Shown here one piece after another: positions 21,301 through 33,170 of a stretch of DNA of 44,535 bases. A model generated the notes under the pieces. The model was not told the origin of the DNA. It was given only the letters and a program-made list of their open reading frames with translations, and did no database searches. Position 1 is the stretch's first letter; every line of letters starts with the position of its first letter. The stretch is from contig JBBBWG010030831.1 of assembly GCA_037176905.1 (NCBI GenBank), positions 2,806 through 47,340 of the forward strand, read 5' to 3'. This DNA comes from Azolla pinnata (lineage: Eukaryota > Streptophyta > Polypodiopsida > Salviniales > Salviniaceae). The position numbers and the translations under genes were made by a program.

Positions 21301-24300
21301 CCATGAAGAAGTGTGAACTTAGATCAAGAGCATCTTACAGTCCCATGAATACACGGAAAATGGAGATCATTGACACAATAACCATTAGAGAAGAGGAGAT
21401 TTTGACACTTGAGACAAAAATAAAACAAATAAACTTGCAGGAGTATAATCTAGACATCATGAGTTCTACTGTAGAGAGCCTTGAAATGGAGATTCTCATT
21501 CTTCAGAAGAGGCTGAAAGTAAAGCGAGAAAGCATGAGGAAACTTGAGTTAAGATTTATGAATGTGAACAGAAGGCATGATTCTCAAAGTAACTTGAATA
21601 AGTACAAGGATGAGCTAACAACAAATATTAAAGAGTCGGAAAGAAAGCTTCAGACATTGAATACCGAAGAAGAACATGTGAAAGAATCTTTACAGGCCGC
21701 GCAGAAAGAAATATCACAGTGGGAAATACGTTTGGAAGAGAAAAAAGAAGAAAAATTACTGATACAGAAGTTCAAAGAGTCTAACGATTTGAATGCCACA
21801 AAAAAGTTGGAAATGAATTATCATAAAATTGTGGAGATTAGAAAGTCATCAGATGAAATTTTAACCCAAATCCATATTATGACTGCACAACTTGGAAATC
21901 TGAGCTTAGAAGAATCAGCTTTACCTGCATGGCCCCTTCATTCTTGTTTCAGGTTCAAGCATGAGATTGAAGGAATTTGCAAGTACTTGGATGCATTGAA
22001 CGTCATTGCAGGTTGAGTATTGTTGAAATAAGATGTAGGAGAAACTAACAAATGCTCCCTTTTTTTCATTAGCTGTAACTCAGAAAGAGAGATTATTAAT
22101 GAAAACGTAATTATTCTCTAGAGGGTGACCAAGGGGCATTTAGGCTAACATATAAAACCTCAAGGTATATCATTGTTCTCTTGGTCAACATATGATCAGT
22201 TCACCTCTAGTTCTATCTCTGTAGGGGATAATCAAGGGTGTTTAGGGAAATAAACATATAGTGAGAGGCCTTTAGTTTTTGTTTCTTATGATTCCTGATA
22301 TGCAGTGGACTTCATTTCTGTCTACTATCTGGGTTTAATTCAGTGTCATGTGCCCTTCAGGATCAATTAAAAAAGTTTGCATTACCGGAACAACAGATGG
22401 AGCAGCACGACTACTTGACATATGGGATCATCAAAGTAGTGATTCTGGAAAATTCTGCCGCATTTGGCCACTTGATCGTCTTACATTTGAGGAAGTAATC
22501 AGGATCCCAAAGAGCGTTGAAAAATCCCTCCCTGACGGCAGCATAATCCGTCCAACTGATCTCCTTAAATATGATCATCAATTTACAAAAGCCATAAGCA
22601 GAGCTTTTGGGAAATATGTGATTGCTTTGTCAGATGATGTTGGAATACACCTTGCTACTAAGAACATTTGCAATGTCACTCTTGATGGAAAAGTGAATAG
22701 ACCTGGCTCAGTCTCTGGAGGGTGGCGTGGCAATTCAGACAATGGTTATCTTCATATTAAGTTTAGAAAAGAGAAAGCAGATAAGGAGTTGACGTCATTG
22801 TATTCTGAAGAATTGGAAGTTGACAAGGTCATAGTTATCTCATCTTACAGTGTATGATATTCATAGATTTAGGAAGAGAACGAATACTTTGGTATTCATT
22901 TAACTTTGCATGTCTTGCATTGATAGGTACTTTTTTTGATACCTAAATATGATTGGGGAAATATTTGGAAATATGCCCCTGAGTTTTTCTTTAGTTTCAG
23001 CAAAACTTTGATCGAATAGCTCTGCACATTTAAATGTGATAGGAGCATTTGAGCGCATTGCTTTCATGATCAACATAAATATGCATTTTTGGTACTAGGT
23101 TTGTATTTTTAGGGTGAGTAATAATGCTTAAAATGTTGATTGTTTTAGATTCTGCTTAACCATTTTCACAGGAAATTCAAATCCTTGAACAAGTAGCTTT
23201 GAGTGTTGAAAGATTCAAATTAAAGGAGGAAACTGTGCTGCAGGATATTCTCTTATTGGAATCACAGGTACGCTGTAAAGATTAAATAGTTAATTTAGAG
23301 AAGAAACTCAACATATCCTACTTTGTGCAGATTGCGTCATTGAGAATAGAAGCTTCTAGACATGAAGCGCAACTGCAACAACTTCAGAAATGTATTTTGT
23401 TTGCCCAAAGTGATATAGAAATGAACACAAGGCATCTTGATGCATTTATGGAAGATACGAGCTCTGTTACCTGGGATGCTAAGAATGCTCTTGAGGAGCT
23501 CAAGGAAGAAGAATCTAATATCAGGGAAACACTTGCAAAGCTTCAATCTCGAAAGGAAGAAATCAATGCAGATAAGACCAACATAAGGCAAAGGTTGCAT
23601 CAGAAGGAGAAAGAAGAGATGGAATGTCTGGTTCAATCATACAGAACAGAATTATCTCAGTTGAAAGGAGAATTGGAGCAAATCAATGAGTCATTGAAAC
23701 AAATGGTCCAAGAAGAGAAATGCCAGAGAGAGATGGGTTTTGCTGATAAAGAAGCAATAGAAGACGCACAAAAAGCTATTGATGAATTTTGTGAGGACAT
23801 GGATCGATTAGAAGAAGAACTCAAACATGCCAGGAAAGAAGAAGAAAAGATTGGAAATGAATTAAAAGTATCATCTCTCTCCCTGGTAAATGTCCAATAT
23901 AAAAGATGCAGATATTTATTTAGGGTGCATTAATTTACTATGGATACAACATTAACCTTCAAGTAGTGATTTCAATAGGAAGGTGAAGTTATTGATGTTG
24001 AAATTATCGATGATGGATATGGATTGTCTTGCGCAAAGAGCAACCTTCAGAAATTGAATGCAGAATTGGATCAATTACGATCTGAGCATGAAGGCATATC
24101 ACTTGAAGAGCAAGTTGCTATCAAAGAGAGAACTGAAAGCCTAAAAATGTTCAAGGATAGAAAGGCTTCCATTATTGATTCCATTGACATCCTTATGGTA
24201 GGCATTGAGAAAACAAGAGAAAAAGTGCAGGAAGCTAATGAGGTTGTATTTCAGACAGTTCGTCAGGCTTTCACAGAATGTTGCCGATATCTTATGCCAA

Positions 24301-26968
24301 ACAAAATCGTGGACCTGATCAAACTCGGTCAATATGTGCAAGATGGAGTGAAATTCAGGTTTTCTAATTTATCAGAATGGTCTCCAAATAGAACTCAAGA
24401 TTGGAAGATGAACCTTGATGAGCTGTCAGGTGTGTATTCTGTTCTCTCTTCATTATTTATCATACAAATTATGGTCTCATGCTGAATGAAACGTTTGACA
24501 GACCCACTATATTCTGAACTTCTGACTGTTTATTGAAATACCTATAAGATTTCTAAAATTTAGAGAATGCCCATGGATAATGTCTTTCAGGTATTCTTGC
24601 AGTTCCCGTAAGTGTAATCAGAAAAGAAAATAATCGAAAATGACAACAGCGTATCGAGAGTGCTTCATACTTGTTAATCATAGGGGCATTGCACTAATTC
24701 TTCTTTGAATATAATGATACATGATTTGACACTCTTATGTTCTCTACCACAGTATGGAATCGTGTTTTTTTCGAGTGTAACCACTCAGTGCTTTCCTGAA
24801 GTGTACATACTTCACTTACTATACTCTTTTCTGAAAGTTAAGCATACTCCTAATACTCCTCCCAAAACTTAATTATGGAAACACAGTTGTGTGGGTATGG
24901 TAGAAGATCCCTTGTGTGATTTTGTAGAGTACTGATCTTTATATTTCTTTCCCATTCAGATACTGACAAGATCACAGGCCTTGGCTAGGACACGTAGTGT
25001 TGTCAATATAACCTTTATGCCTATATTGTTGTGGCAGCTACTTCAAGCGGTGGCCACATTCATCGTTACTTGTGTATGGCGTAATTCTCAGAATTTTGTC
25101 TGATGAGTACTTCAATCCCCGATTTAGTCTCCAGATCCACTCATTGTTGGTCAATAAATCGTGTCCTGCCATTGCATAACTGAGTGTTTTTCCTGCCCTT
25201 TTGGTGCTCCAAGCACACCCTTGGATCTGCCCTTTTGAGTATTTCTGCAGTTCTCAGGAGCTTTGCTCAGAGTTTCTGAAGTTTTTCTAGTTCCCTTGGA
25301 TCTGCTAACTTGTTGCTTGGAATGCTCTCTATAATTATGACCACCTTTGCTTTAATTATGTTGATACGCATTGTTCGGATTTGGATTATGTTGATATGCA
25401 TTGTCGTATTTGCTGCAACGGATGTATTCTATCAAGAGCTGAGTTTATCTAGATGATGTACCTGACAAAGATACTTTCTTTTGCCTTTTGGATCCAACTT
25501 GGTCCTGATCTGAAATGGATTATGTATGGGAACTGGCAGAGCTGTGGCTCAAGCTGATAAGCCATGGTTTAGAGCGGCTTGTAATTGGCATGGGCACATT
25601 ATCTGGGGATTTGCTTGGCTTTAAGGTTAAGCAGCATTTGTGGATGGAGGAGCTTCAGCCGTTTTATTATACATATTATATACATATTATATATATTATT
25701 AGCTTAATAATAAGTTACTCAAAGTGGCTTAGCTCCATGGTTCAGGCTTATGCCTGATTATTTCATAAGCAGCTTGAAGCTAACCCGTGCCCCTCCAATC
25801 AGTTGCTCCCAGATGTTGCCAATAGCTAGTTATGTGATAAAAAATTGGATCAAACAGTTTCATGTTTGAGAGGTCTTTTCCCTGCCGTAGTATTATTCTT
25901 CTGCTCTTGTTTTATGCATACCAGCTTTTATACACCCTTCCAATATGTACACATAGTTATCAGTTGTTTCTGCCGAATAGCATTTAGGATCTTCTATTAT
26001 AATGTTACTACCATTATGTTGGTGGTAGTGTGGTGTTTTAGTTCTGCCAAACTGTTACTGTTAGAGCGCATAGCAGCAGGAGTACTTTCTGCAGAGTTGA
26101 TTATTTGGAAGTTTGTGAATGCATCAGGGAAAAGTTTCTGTTCCATCATATCTTAGATGTTTGATACATTTGAGATTCCCTATTTATCAGACACTTGAAA
26201 TCTCGAAATTTTTGAATGTTTCATTCTTTTGCTTCCATCCACATTCATTTAGAGATGACAGATATAAAATTGGCATCTTCCTATTGAGGGATTGTCAAAA
26301 GGAACTCATGTATCTATTCCCGATTCTCAAAAACGTGGGCATCTCTCCTGCTTTATCCGGCATTTTCTATATCTCATTATTAGCTTGCTCAAATGCTGTG
26401 TTCTGTAGTTCAGTTTTAAAAGGAAGGATTTTGCATCGTGCATGTGTTTGAGCATCCTTTCCTATATCTTTTAGTTTAACTCTGATATTTTCTTTCCTGG
26501 TTTTCATTCTCCTGGAAAAGCAAGTGTTCCAGGTATTTCCAATACAGTTTTTTCCAACTTTGCTGTATGTAGAGATAGAACACAAACGGCTGTAGCCCGA
26601 AGCCTTTACATTCTGTAATGGCAACTAGTAAAGATCCTTGGGAATGAAATACTAGAGGAGAAGAGAGGAAGAGATTTTCATTATAATTTACAGGTGGACA
26701 AAGAACATTGATAGGTCTAGCCTTTTTATTGATGGTGGCTGCTTCTGGACAAAGTCCAGTTTATTTGATGGATGAAATAGATGCAGCTTTGGACGAGGAA
26801 AACCAGAATAGAGTAGCAAAACTCATCCATGAAGACATGGTGGCAAAAGGCATCCAAGTGATATCTGTGAGTCATCATATTGCATTCCAGCGGCATTGTG
26901 GTAAGCTTATTCAAGTAACGAGGTCTGGTGGTACAACAAGACAGCAAAAATCTCATGAATCTTTGTAG
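18365..26968 (+). CDS. SMC-family ATPase, subfamily unresolved (11 exons, 1127 aa)
   Basis: Exons: 18365-18411, 18634-18740, 18985-19217, 19379-19511, 20709-20857, 21141-22011, 22361-22827, 23172-23267, 23331-23885, 23979-24429, 26694-26968; all GT-AG, phases agree, no internal stops (3384 nt). Layout by residue: Walker A GANGSGKSN (41-49), LDAICFVL, R-loop Arg 66, Q-loop VVHQS (Gln 148), coiled coil about 174-511, hinge about 514-650 with VTLDG and RPGSVSGG, coiled coil about 650-985, LSGGQ (1035-1039), Walker B VYLMDE (1059-1064), D-loop ALDE, SVSHH (His 1097). SMC proteins fold at the hinge, join their heads into an ABC-type ATPase and organise, pair or repair chromosomes in the nucleus. 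It is not RAD50 (no zinc hook) and not DMS3 (both heads present). The R-loop and hinge feel closest to SMC2 or prokaryotic SMC, but the switch histidine is unlike SMC1-4. An in-frame TAA at 18323 supports this start. Confidence 0.9.
18748..18783 (+). repeat. (CGCCAT)n microsatellite in SMC-like intron 2
   Basis: Five or six CGCCAT units just inside the donor of intron 2. The same hexamer occurs in the peroxidase signal-peptide exon. A (CT)n run lies at 18926-18943 in the same intron. Confidence 0.9.
24430..26693 (+). other. Large intron 10 of the SMC-like gene (2,264 bp)
   Basis: This intron splits the LSGGQ signature (LS before, GGQ after). It is AT-rich with several short open frames that resemble no protein. 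Reading through the donor gives about 18 extra residues before a stop at 24483-24485, so retention would remove Walker B and the whole C-terminal ATPase half-site. No transposon was identified in it. Confidence 0.8.
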
Positions 26969-29925
26969 ATTAGTGTGCACGGTGTTAAATGAGAGGATAG
27001 AATCATAGTTTGTTATACCCTGTTGGATCTTGTTTTGGTTCTCGGCAAAGGGGATTCGGCAAGGTAAGATTATTGGCCAAATCAAGGTGCAGACCTTATA
27101 TAAGTTGGTTCAGAGATTTACACAAAAAACAAATCCGCCCTTGCGATTATCTTTCTTGCAGGCTGGCCTTGCTTGGTATTCAAGATCTGTGCCTTAACTT
27201 TATAATGCAGATAATTGCTGCTGTTTTGCTGGTTCTACAAACAGTCATGCCTAGAAAAACACATCATCCTCGTTCTAATGTATGAATTGGAGTTGCCCAT
27301 GATGGTAGAATTGTAATGTAGTTAAGAAGTGATACCATTAGATTTGATTAGCCCCCATCTTTGTTATAAATATTCACTTTTAGAATGGTTAGAAAAAATA
27401 TCATGTAGAGCACCTCTGAAGGTAGAAGTCTCAATCTATTTCCAGTTCTTACTCTTACAATAACAAGAATTCTTTCACTTTTGATTATTTTGGTTTGTGG
27501 GAGAAAATTTTTGCAATTTGATCGAACGAGGAAATTTGTGCAACTTCGGACAATCACATTGAACCATCTTAACTTTGTGGTCTCGAAGAAATCAAGAAAC
27601 ATCTCACCTGTTTAATTGGTTGTTTTGTTTTGAACCTGAACTGATCTTAATACTTTTAGTCAGTAGAAGATATAAACATTGTAAGGTACTAAAATATTGG
27701 TCAGCCTAGAGTAGAAAACCATTGTACACAATTCTCCCTAATGGTCGATCAAATAGCTGCCACAATCTCCTTAGAATATAGACGAACAGAAGATCAATAT
27801 GATCGCATGAAAAGACAATTTGCTTTAATTGAGGTTCAGTCCAGCTCTCAATCAATAATGAGAGAAACAAAATTTAGAGACTTGAGAGAGATTCCCAACA
27901 CGGAACTATACATAGCTCATAGACGACTGCACTATAGCTGAAATGCTGACAGAATTGCATTGGTGGAGTTAGTTTTTGCATTGGCTTGTCTAAGCAATGG
28001 CTTGCTTACAAACTATCAAAAAAATATTGTTCACGTACTCTATAGTCATGATAATAAAGTGTTGCTCTCTAGTTTTATGCCTCATGCTAAGCTTGCAACA
28101 TTCTTGTATGAAGGAAATGAAATCCCATAAAGAATGTCTTTTGTCTCGGTATGGTTGAAAATCTCTTCTGTGGATTGATATATGAATTTGCCAGTCGAAA
28201 ATCTCTTCTAAATATGACACTTTGGAAGAAGCATTCGCACAATCTTCTCATCATGTGTACACCTCATCATTAGATGATAATGATGTCAAGGAAAGCTAAG
28301 AGACATGGAGTATATTGTGAAGACATTGATGACAATGTAAATGTTCGAGACAAAATTAATAATGATCGGCAACTCAATAATTTATAGCAATAGTGGTAAA
28401 ATCGGTTAATTCAATGGTTGGAAGCCTTCAATGAAGATCAAAGGGTTGGGTACAAATGGTATCTGAATAATCAACTTTTTGTATGTGGTTGAACATCATT
28501 TGAAAGATAGGATTCTGAAAGGCTCATTCACTGTTATCACATAGACAATACGATAATTATTATCCATAGATCGATCCCTCCAACGTCATAGTCAGAATGG
28601 ATAGCACGAAACACATTTGGATTGTACCTATAAATTACACACACGTTCGTTACTGGACTAGAGATAAGAAGTTAAGAAAATAAGAACATAATTATATTAT
28701 CCTTGTATAATGGTTGAGAACTCCCCCCTTTTATAGGTGAACAGTGCCCTGTCGTTCCTAATTTTTTTAGCTTACATTTTTTAGGGTTTTTCCTTCAAAT
28801 TTTCATGTATTTTTTATAACAAGGAAGTCAATTTAGAAGAAAAAACTCTTTAATTTTACATAATTACATGTATATATATCTCTCTTATTCTTCTAATTTC
28901 TCATACATTTCACATTACAAACACTCTTTACACTTTGGCCGATAACGCTCACATTCCTAAATGTTGAACTTCTTGTAATCAAGGAGATTTTAGGAGCAAC
29001 AATCAAAACATAGTAGATTGCATATTAAATAAGACTTGTGAATCTTGTGAATCCTAGGTAATATCATCGACAATTTTGGATTGTAACATGAATTCTTTTA
29101 TATAGAAGCAACAACCATTGAATGTGACATCTAGATTTCATCGACTTTTCAACCCCAAACAGATGGCTAAAATGATTATAGTTAGAAGGTTATTCATGTA
29201 AATATTGGGTAGATCAAATTGAAATGATTGAAATAATTTGTTACAACTCGGCACAACATTTCCATTGTCCCATGTACAAATCATTATAAACAAAAAGCAG
29301 TGTGAGGGGTTGTGGTAATTTGGATTTTTCCATTCTCAATCAATTGAAGGTAATCCTCACTAATTCTCAACCCGGACCCTAGAAAATCCATGCTACGCAT
29401 GTTACATCAACAAAACGGGGCCTAAAACAACTGCTTCATAAATGAGATCTGATTCCACAATGATCAATCCTATACCAAATGTGCACAGTTTCTTTCCACA
29501 CATAATAGGGTTATAAAGCAAGAGAATAGAAACATTATTATAGCTCAATGAAAAACATACCTAAGTGAAAGCTCTCTCTATGGTTTTATTAGCTTCCAAA
29601 AGGAGTGACAATATGCTTTAATGAAGAATCTCCTATTTCTAAGAGGCTGAAGAGTTTGTTAACAAAATTTCAGGTCTAAAACCTCTCGACTAAAGATGGC
29701 TAATTATCATTTGGGGTTTACATAATTTAGATGCTCACTCTTATAAACTCAAAAATAGACTTTAAATGGTGTTAATTAAGCGATGCCCTAAATTAAGATA
29801 TAATTTAAAGTAATTAACATTGAATTGGTTTATCCAATGTTCTGTTAAAACTAGCAAATTGGTTATTCATCCTTTGATATTGGATCATAATTATAAATTC
29901 AATTAGGTTGGAAATTGTTGGTGGG
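26969..29925. other. 3' flank of the SMC-like gene and intergenic DNA, no gene recognised
   Basis: The first few hundred bases probably contain the 3' untranslated region. Short frames at 27010-27285 and 27741-27941 resemble nothing I know. From 28000 the sequence looks like eroded repeat DNA, but no domain could be named. Confidence 0.5.
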
Positions 29926-29929
29926 TTTC

Positions 29930-30840
29930 AAACTGAGAGATAGACATGAGAGAGAGAGGGATAAAAGATCCGATATCTATTAATTCCCCTAGAAGGGAAT
30001 TTATATAGTATATAACTAGGGTTTCCCATGTTTCTCACACACCTATTTAGATTGGCACGCTTGTGGGATAATGCCATGTATGTCGAACCATACAACGCCC
30101 TTAATATGAAAATTATATCATATAAGAATTTTATCCTTAGGCCACGGGCGTGTTAGGATCACTTTATCACGGTTCGAAGGCCCCAACCTAATCCTCATCC
30201 AATGTGATCGATTCGATCGCAACTCAACCGACAGGCGACTCTCAAACTACATGGCTCAACTGAGGGACTCCTTTTCGTCGGCCAACCTTTTGTCGCATCT
30301 TGACCCGATCCTTGTGTAGTGTGGTGCTTTTGACACCAGCTAAACCTGTAGGCGACAATTCGAACTATCTACATGCCCATTGCAGGTCATTCACGCAACA
30401 ATTTAAGCCCTTGTTCTCAAATTGTGTAACACAACTGAAGGGATTCCTCTTTGTCGGGCACACGTCCGCTATCCTTCAATGTTGATCCAGCACTTCCGGC
30501 ATATTTCTCGCAATCGCTGCGTTTAGTTGTGGAAGTGGTGTGATCATTCTCGCCTCGATCTTTCTCCTTGAATGCGAGACCTCTTTTACTGTGGCTACAT
30601 GTGACTCCTCTCTTGTTCCCTTTGTTTTGGCCTGTTCCGCTTTTTTGCGCGTCACGTTTGACTCATCTGCATTGTGGCATGTGGTGCGGCTAATGTGCAG
30701 CATCGCAACAACAATGATGCACAATTGCGTCATTGTGGTGTCGCACTCCCTATAGCTCTATAGCTATGTGCTCCTCCGAACTAGCATTGTGGTGGCCTCC
30801 TCAGCTTGTGATGCATTGTACTCGGGCTGTTTTTGTCACG
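29930..30840. mobile_element. Probable repeat-element relic, class unknown
   Basis: The region is richer in GC than its surroundings. A promoter-like TTTATATAGTATATAACTAG lies at 29999-30018. A pair of diverged blocks, each a GGCGAC(T/A) followed later by CAACTGA(G/A)GG and GTCGG, lies about 120-185 bp apart (30232-30286 and 30350-30460). This looks like transposon DNA, but there are no recognised domains or ends. Confidence 0.3.
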
Positions 30841-31095
30841 GACAGATATAGAAGAGCAAAACAGAGCTAGGCAAGGGAAAAATTGATAAGGGAGAAGAAT
30901 ATAGATGAATATGAGTATTTATTCCGTAACTAGTGTTTTTCATCTTGATTGGGATCAAGGTGAACTCCTATATTTATACAATTCTAAAAGTCTTGCATGT
31001 AAGATGAGGGTCCTTCATGCAAGAAGAAAGGGGTGTATGGAGAAGCTTCTAGAAAGTTCTAAAACTTTCTAGAACATCAAAAAGAAATATTAATT
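30840..31095 (-). mobile_element. LTR-like relic, copy B (inverted)
   Basis: The reverse complement shares ordered blocks with 3920-4210: TGTTCTAGAAAGTTTTAGAA, a TATA-like GTATAAATATAGGAGTTCACC, ACTAGTTAC, and TTTTTCCCTTGCCTAGCT. This copy keeps a clearer TATA box than copy A. The two lie 27 kb apart in opposite orientation, so they belong to separate insertions of one family. Confidence 0.5.
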
Positions 31096-32830
31096 CTGAT
31101 TGTTATAATGTTTCTTTACTTAATATCTTTCATGTACAAGTTTTGGATTGAGACAAGAAGCAAAAACAAAAAAATCCCCTTACAAATGGATGATTATTAC
31201 TTTAAAATTAATTTTTGTTCCAAAATGTTAATTGAATTGAGTTAGTGGAAAATCATCCCCTTGACGATTCTCACTTCAGATCAATTGATTATTTCTCCAT
31301 ATATGTCAATTGAATTGGATTGGATTGATAGAGGGAACTAGATTATGAGAACAATGTATCTTATCCACCGATATATATCTAGATTATGAGAACAATCTAG
31401 TACTTAGTTATGACCTTACAAACCGCCAATTTGTATTGTGCTTATTGCAAGTTTGGCTTTTATCCATTGCTTGCAAGTTCGCAGACGATTCACAAACTTC
31501 TTCATCTTGGAGCTACCAACGATCTTTGATTGATCTTGTCCATCATAATATTGTAAGCAATCAGCTCCGGCTTCATCATGATTCAAAGGAATTTGATTAA
31601 TCTTTGTCTTCTTATAGAATGATGTATCGTCATGAGCAATATTCTACAACAATATGTAGATTAACACCCAACTATTAGTCTATGTAAGACACAATCACGA
31701 CCTAAGAGATCATGAAAGCATCTGATATATATTGTACTAAACAATTTCATGTTACATTTAAATAATATTGTACCTCTTGGGAAATAATACAACTATCCCT
31801 TGTTATCATGGCGAGAAGAAGAGATGGTGCCCCTGCCTTCACATTTGCAATGATTGCTCTCATGCATGAGCTCCAAATTATGGTCATCAAGCAAACCATG
31901 TAATTTAGAAGCATTAAGGCAATGAAATTAAACCAAAATGATACACTTAAGTTACTATGGGAGTGATGATCACTCGTTACATACCGCTCCTCTCTTGTTA
32001 TATCCTTTGCTACATAAGTACAGTTCCATTAGTGGAATGCTAGGGATTGAATTTTTCGCTCATTTTAGATATTTGGAATCCTTGATGTGCCATTTTTTCT
32101 CGGAATGTTTTAAAGTTTCTTTCCGGCCATCTTTTACATGGTTGCCATTCATAATTTGATAGCAAACAATCTAGATATGCAATAAGCATGGTATACAATA
32201 CATATACACGATGAAGCCCTAAAAACATGCGCACTACACATTATGATTACAATATAAGGAAAGGAAAGTTAATTTTTACGCCCTAGAAATTAGTACAAAT
32301 TTCATGATTTACCTAACTCACAATCTGTTGCATAACAATTATTGCCAATGCCAAATGAGGAGAAGAAGAAGACAAATTTGAAGACAAATTAAGAACATTA
32401 AAAAAAAACTATATTAGGTAGAAGCAATGTATATTATGTAGAGGCTGAGAACGAAGATTGAAAATATAGAGTCTAATGAGTTTATCATAAGGCATGAGGA
32501 GGTTGTGTCTAATGTTAGGCTAGCTAGCTAATGTGGCACCTAAGTGGCACCATGATAACATGGCACCATTCTCACAAAAGTGGGTGTCACATATAAGAAA
32601 GAGGGTATTCCTCAAAGTTTGAAAACTGTAGAAAAAAATATAAAGAAATTTGATATGTGATGTCTTTGATTTTTTTTTTTGTCTCTCCACCAATCTCGCT
32701 TTTTACCTCGCGCACCCTCCCTTGTTTCTATATGTAATTAATACTAATATTTTGGGAGATGACATGATCAACGACGCAAAGATTTTCCTTTATTTCGAGG
32801 TGATCTAGACAGTTTAAATTTTATAAATTG
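31096..32830. other. AT-rich intergenic DNA, no gene recognised
   Basis: No exon, domain or element was recognised. Open frames at 31938-32159 (plus) and 32040-32234 (minus) overlap each other and look accidental. A short direct duplication (CTAGATTATGAGAACAAT) is seen at 31339 and 31379. Confidence 0.5.
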
Positions 32831-32834
32831 AGTA

Positions 32835-33170
32835 TTTTCTAACTCGGCTCATAAGTTCTAACATGGTAAAAATATATATATGAAGAGTCAAAATTTCTAA
32901 CTTAGCCTCAGTTTTCTAACTTTGTTAACCGAATTAAGAATTTCTAACCTTGCCTTTATGTTTGTACCCAGTTGCATATTTCTAATCGGCCTTATATTTT
33001 TTATCCTGACTTTCTAACCTTACCTTCTGACTTACCCAGCTTCATATTACTAACTCGGCCTCATATTTTTAACCCTACTCTTTATGTTTCTAACTCGGCC
33101 TCATGTCTCTAACCCTGCTAACCTAGCTGAAAATTTATAATCGTACTACCTATTTCTTACTTGGCCGTAA
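32835..33170 (+). repeat. Degenerate TTTCTAACTCGGCCTCATA repeat
   Basis: At least eight diverged copies of a roughly 20-bp motif recur at irregular 20-50 bp spacing (for example near 32837, 32891, 32939, 33012, 33049, 33087 and 33154). The motif appears again near 33489 at the head of the second copy of the following 336-bp repeat, so the two arrays are related. Confidence 0.7.

Noticed and set aside
25515..25757. Nested gene or MITE within SMC intron 10
   Set aside because: Some inverted AAGC/GCTTA words are seen, but no clean terminal inverted repeats or target duplication could be defined.
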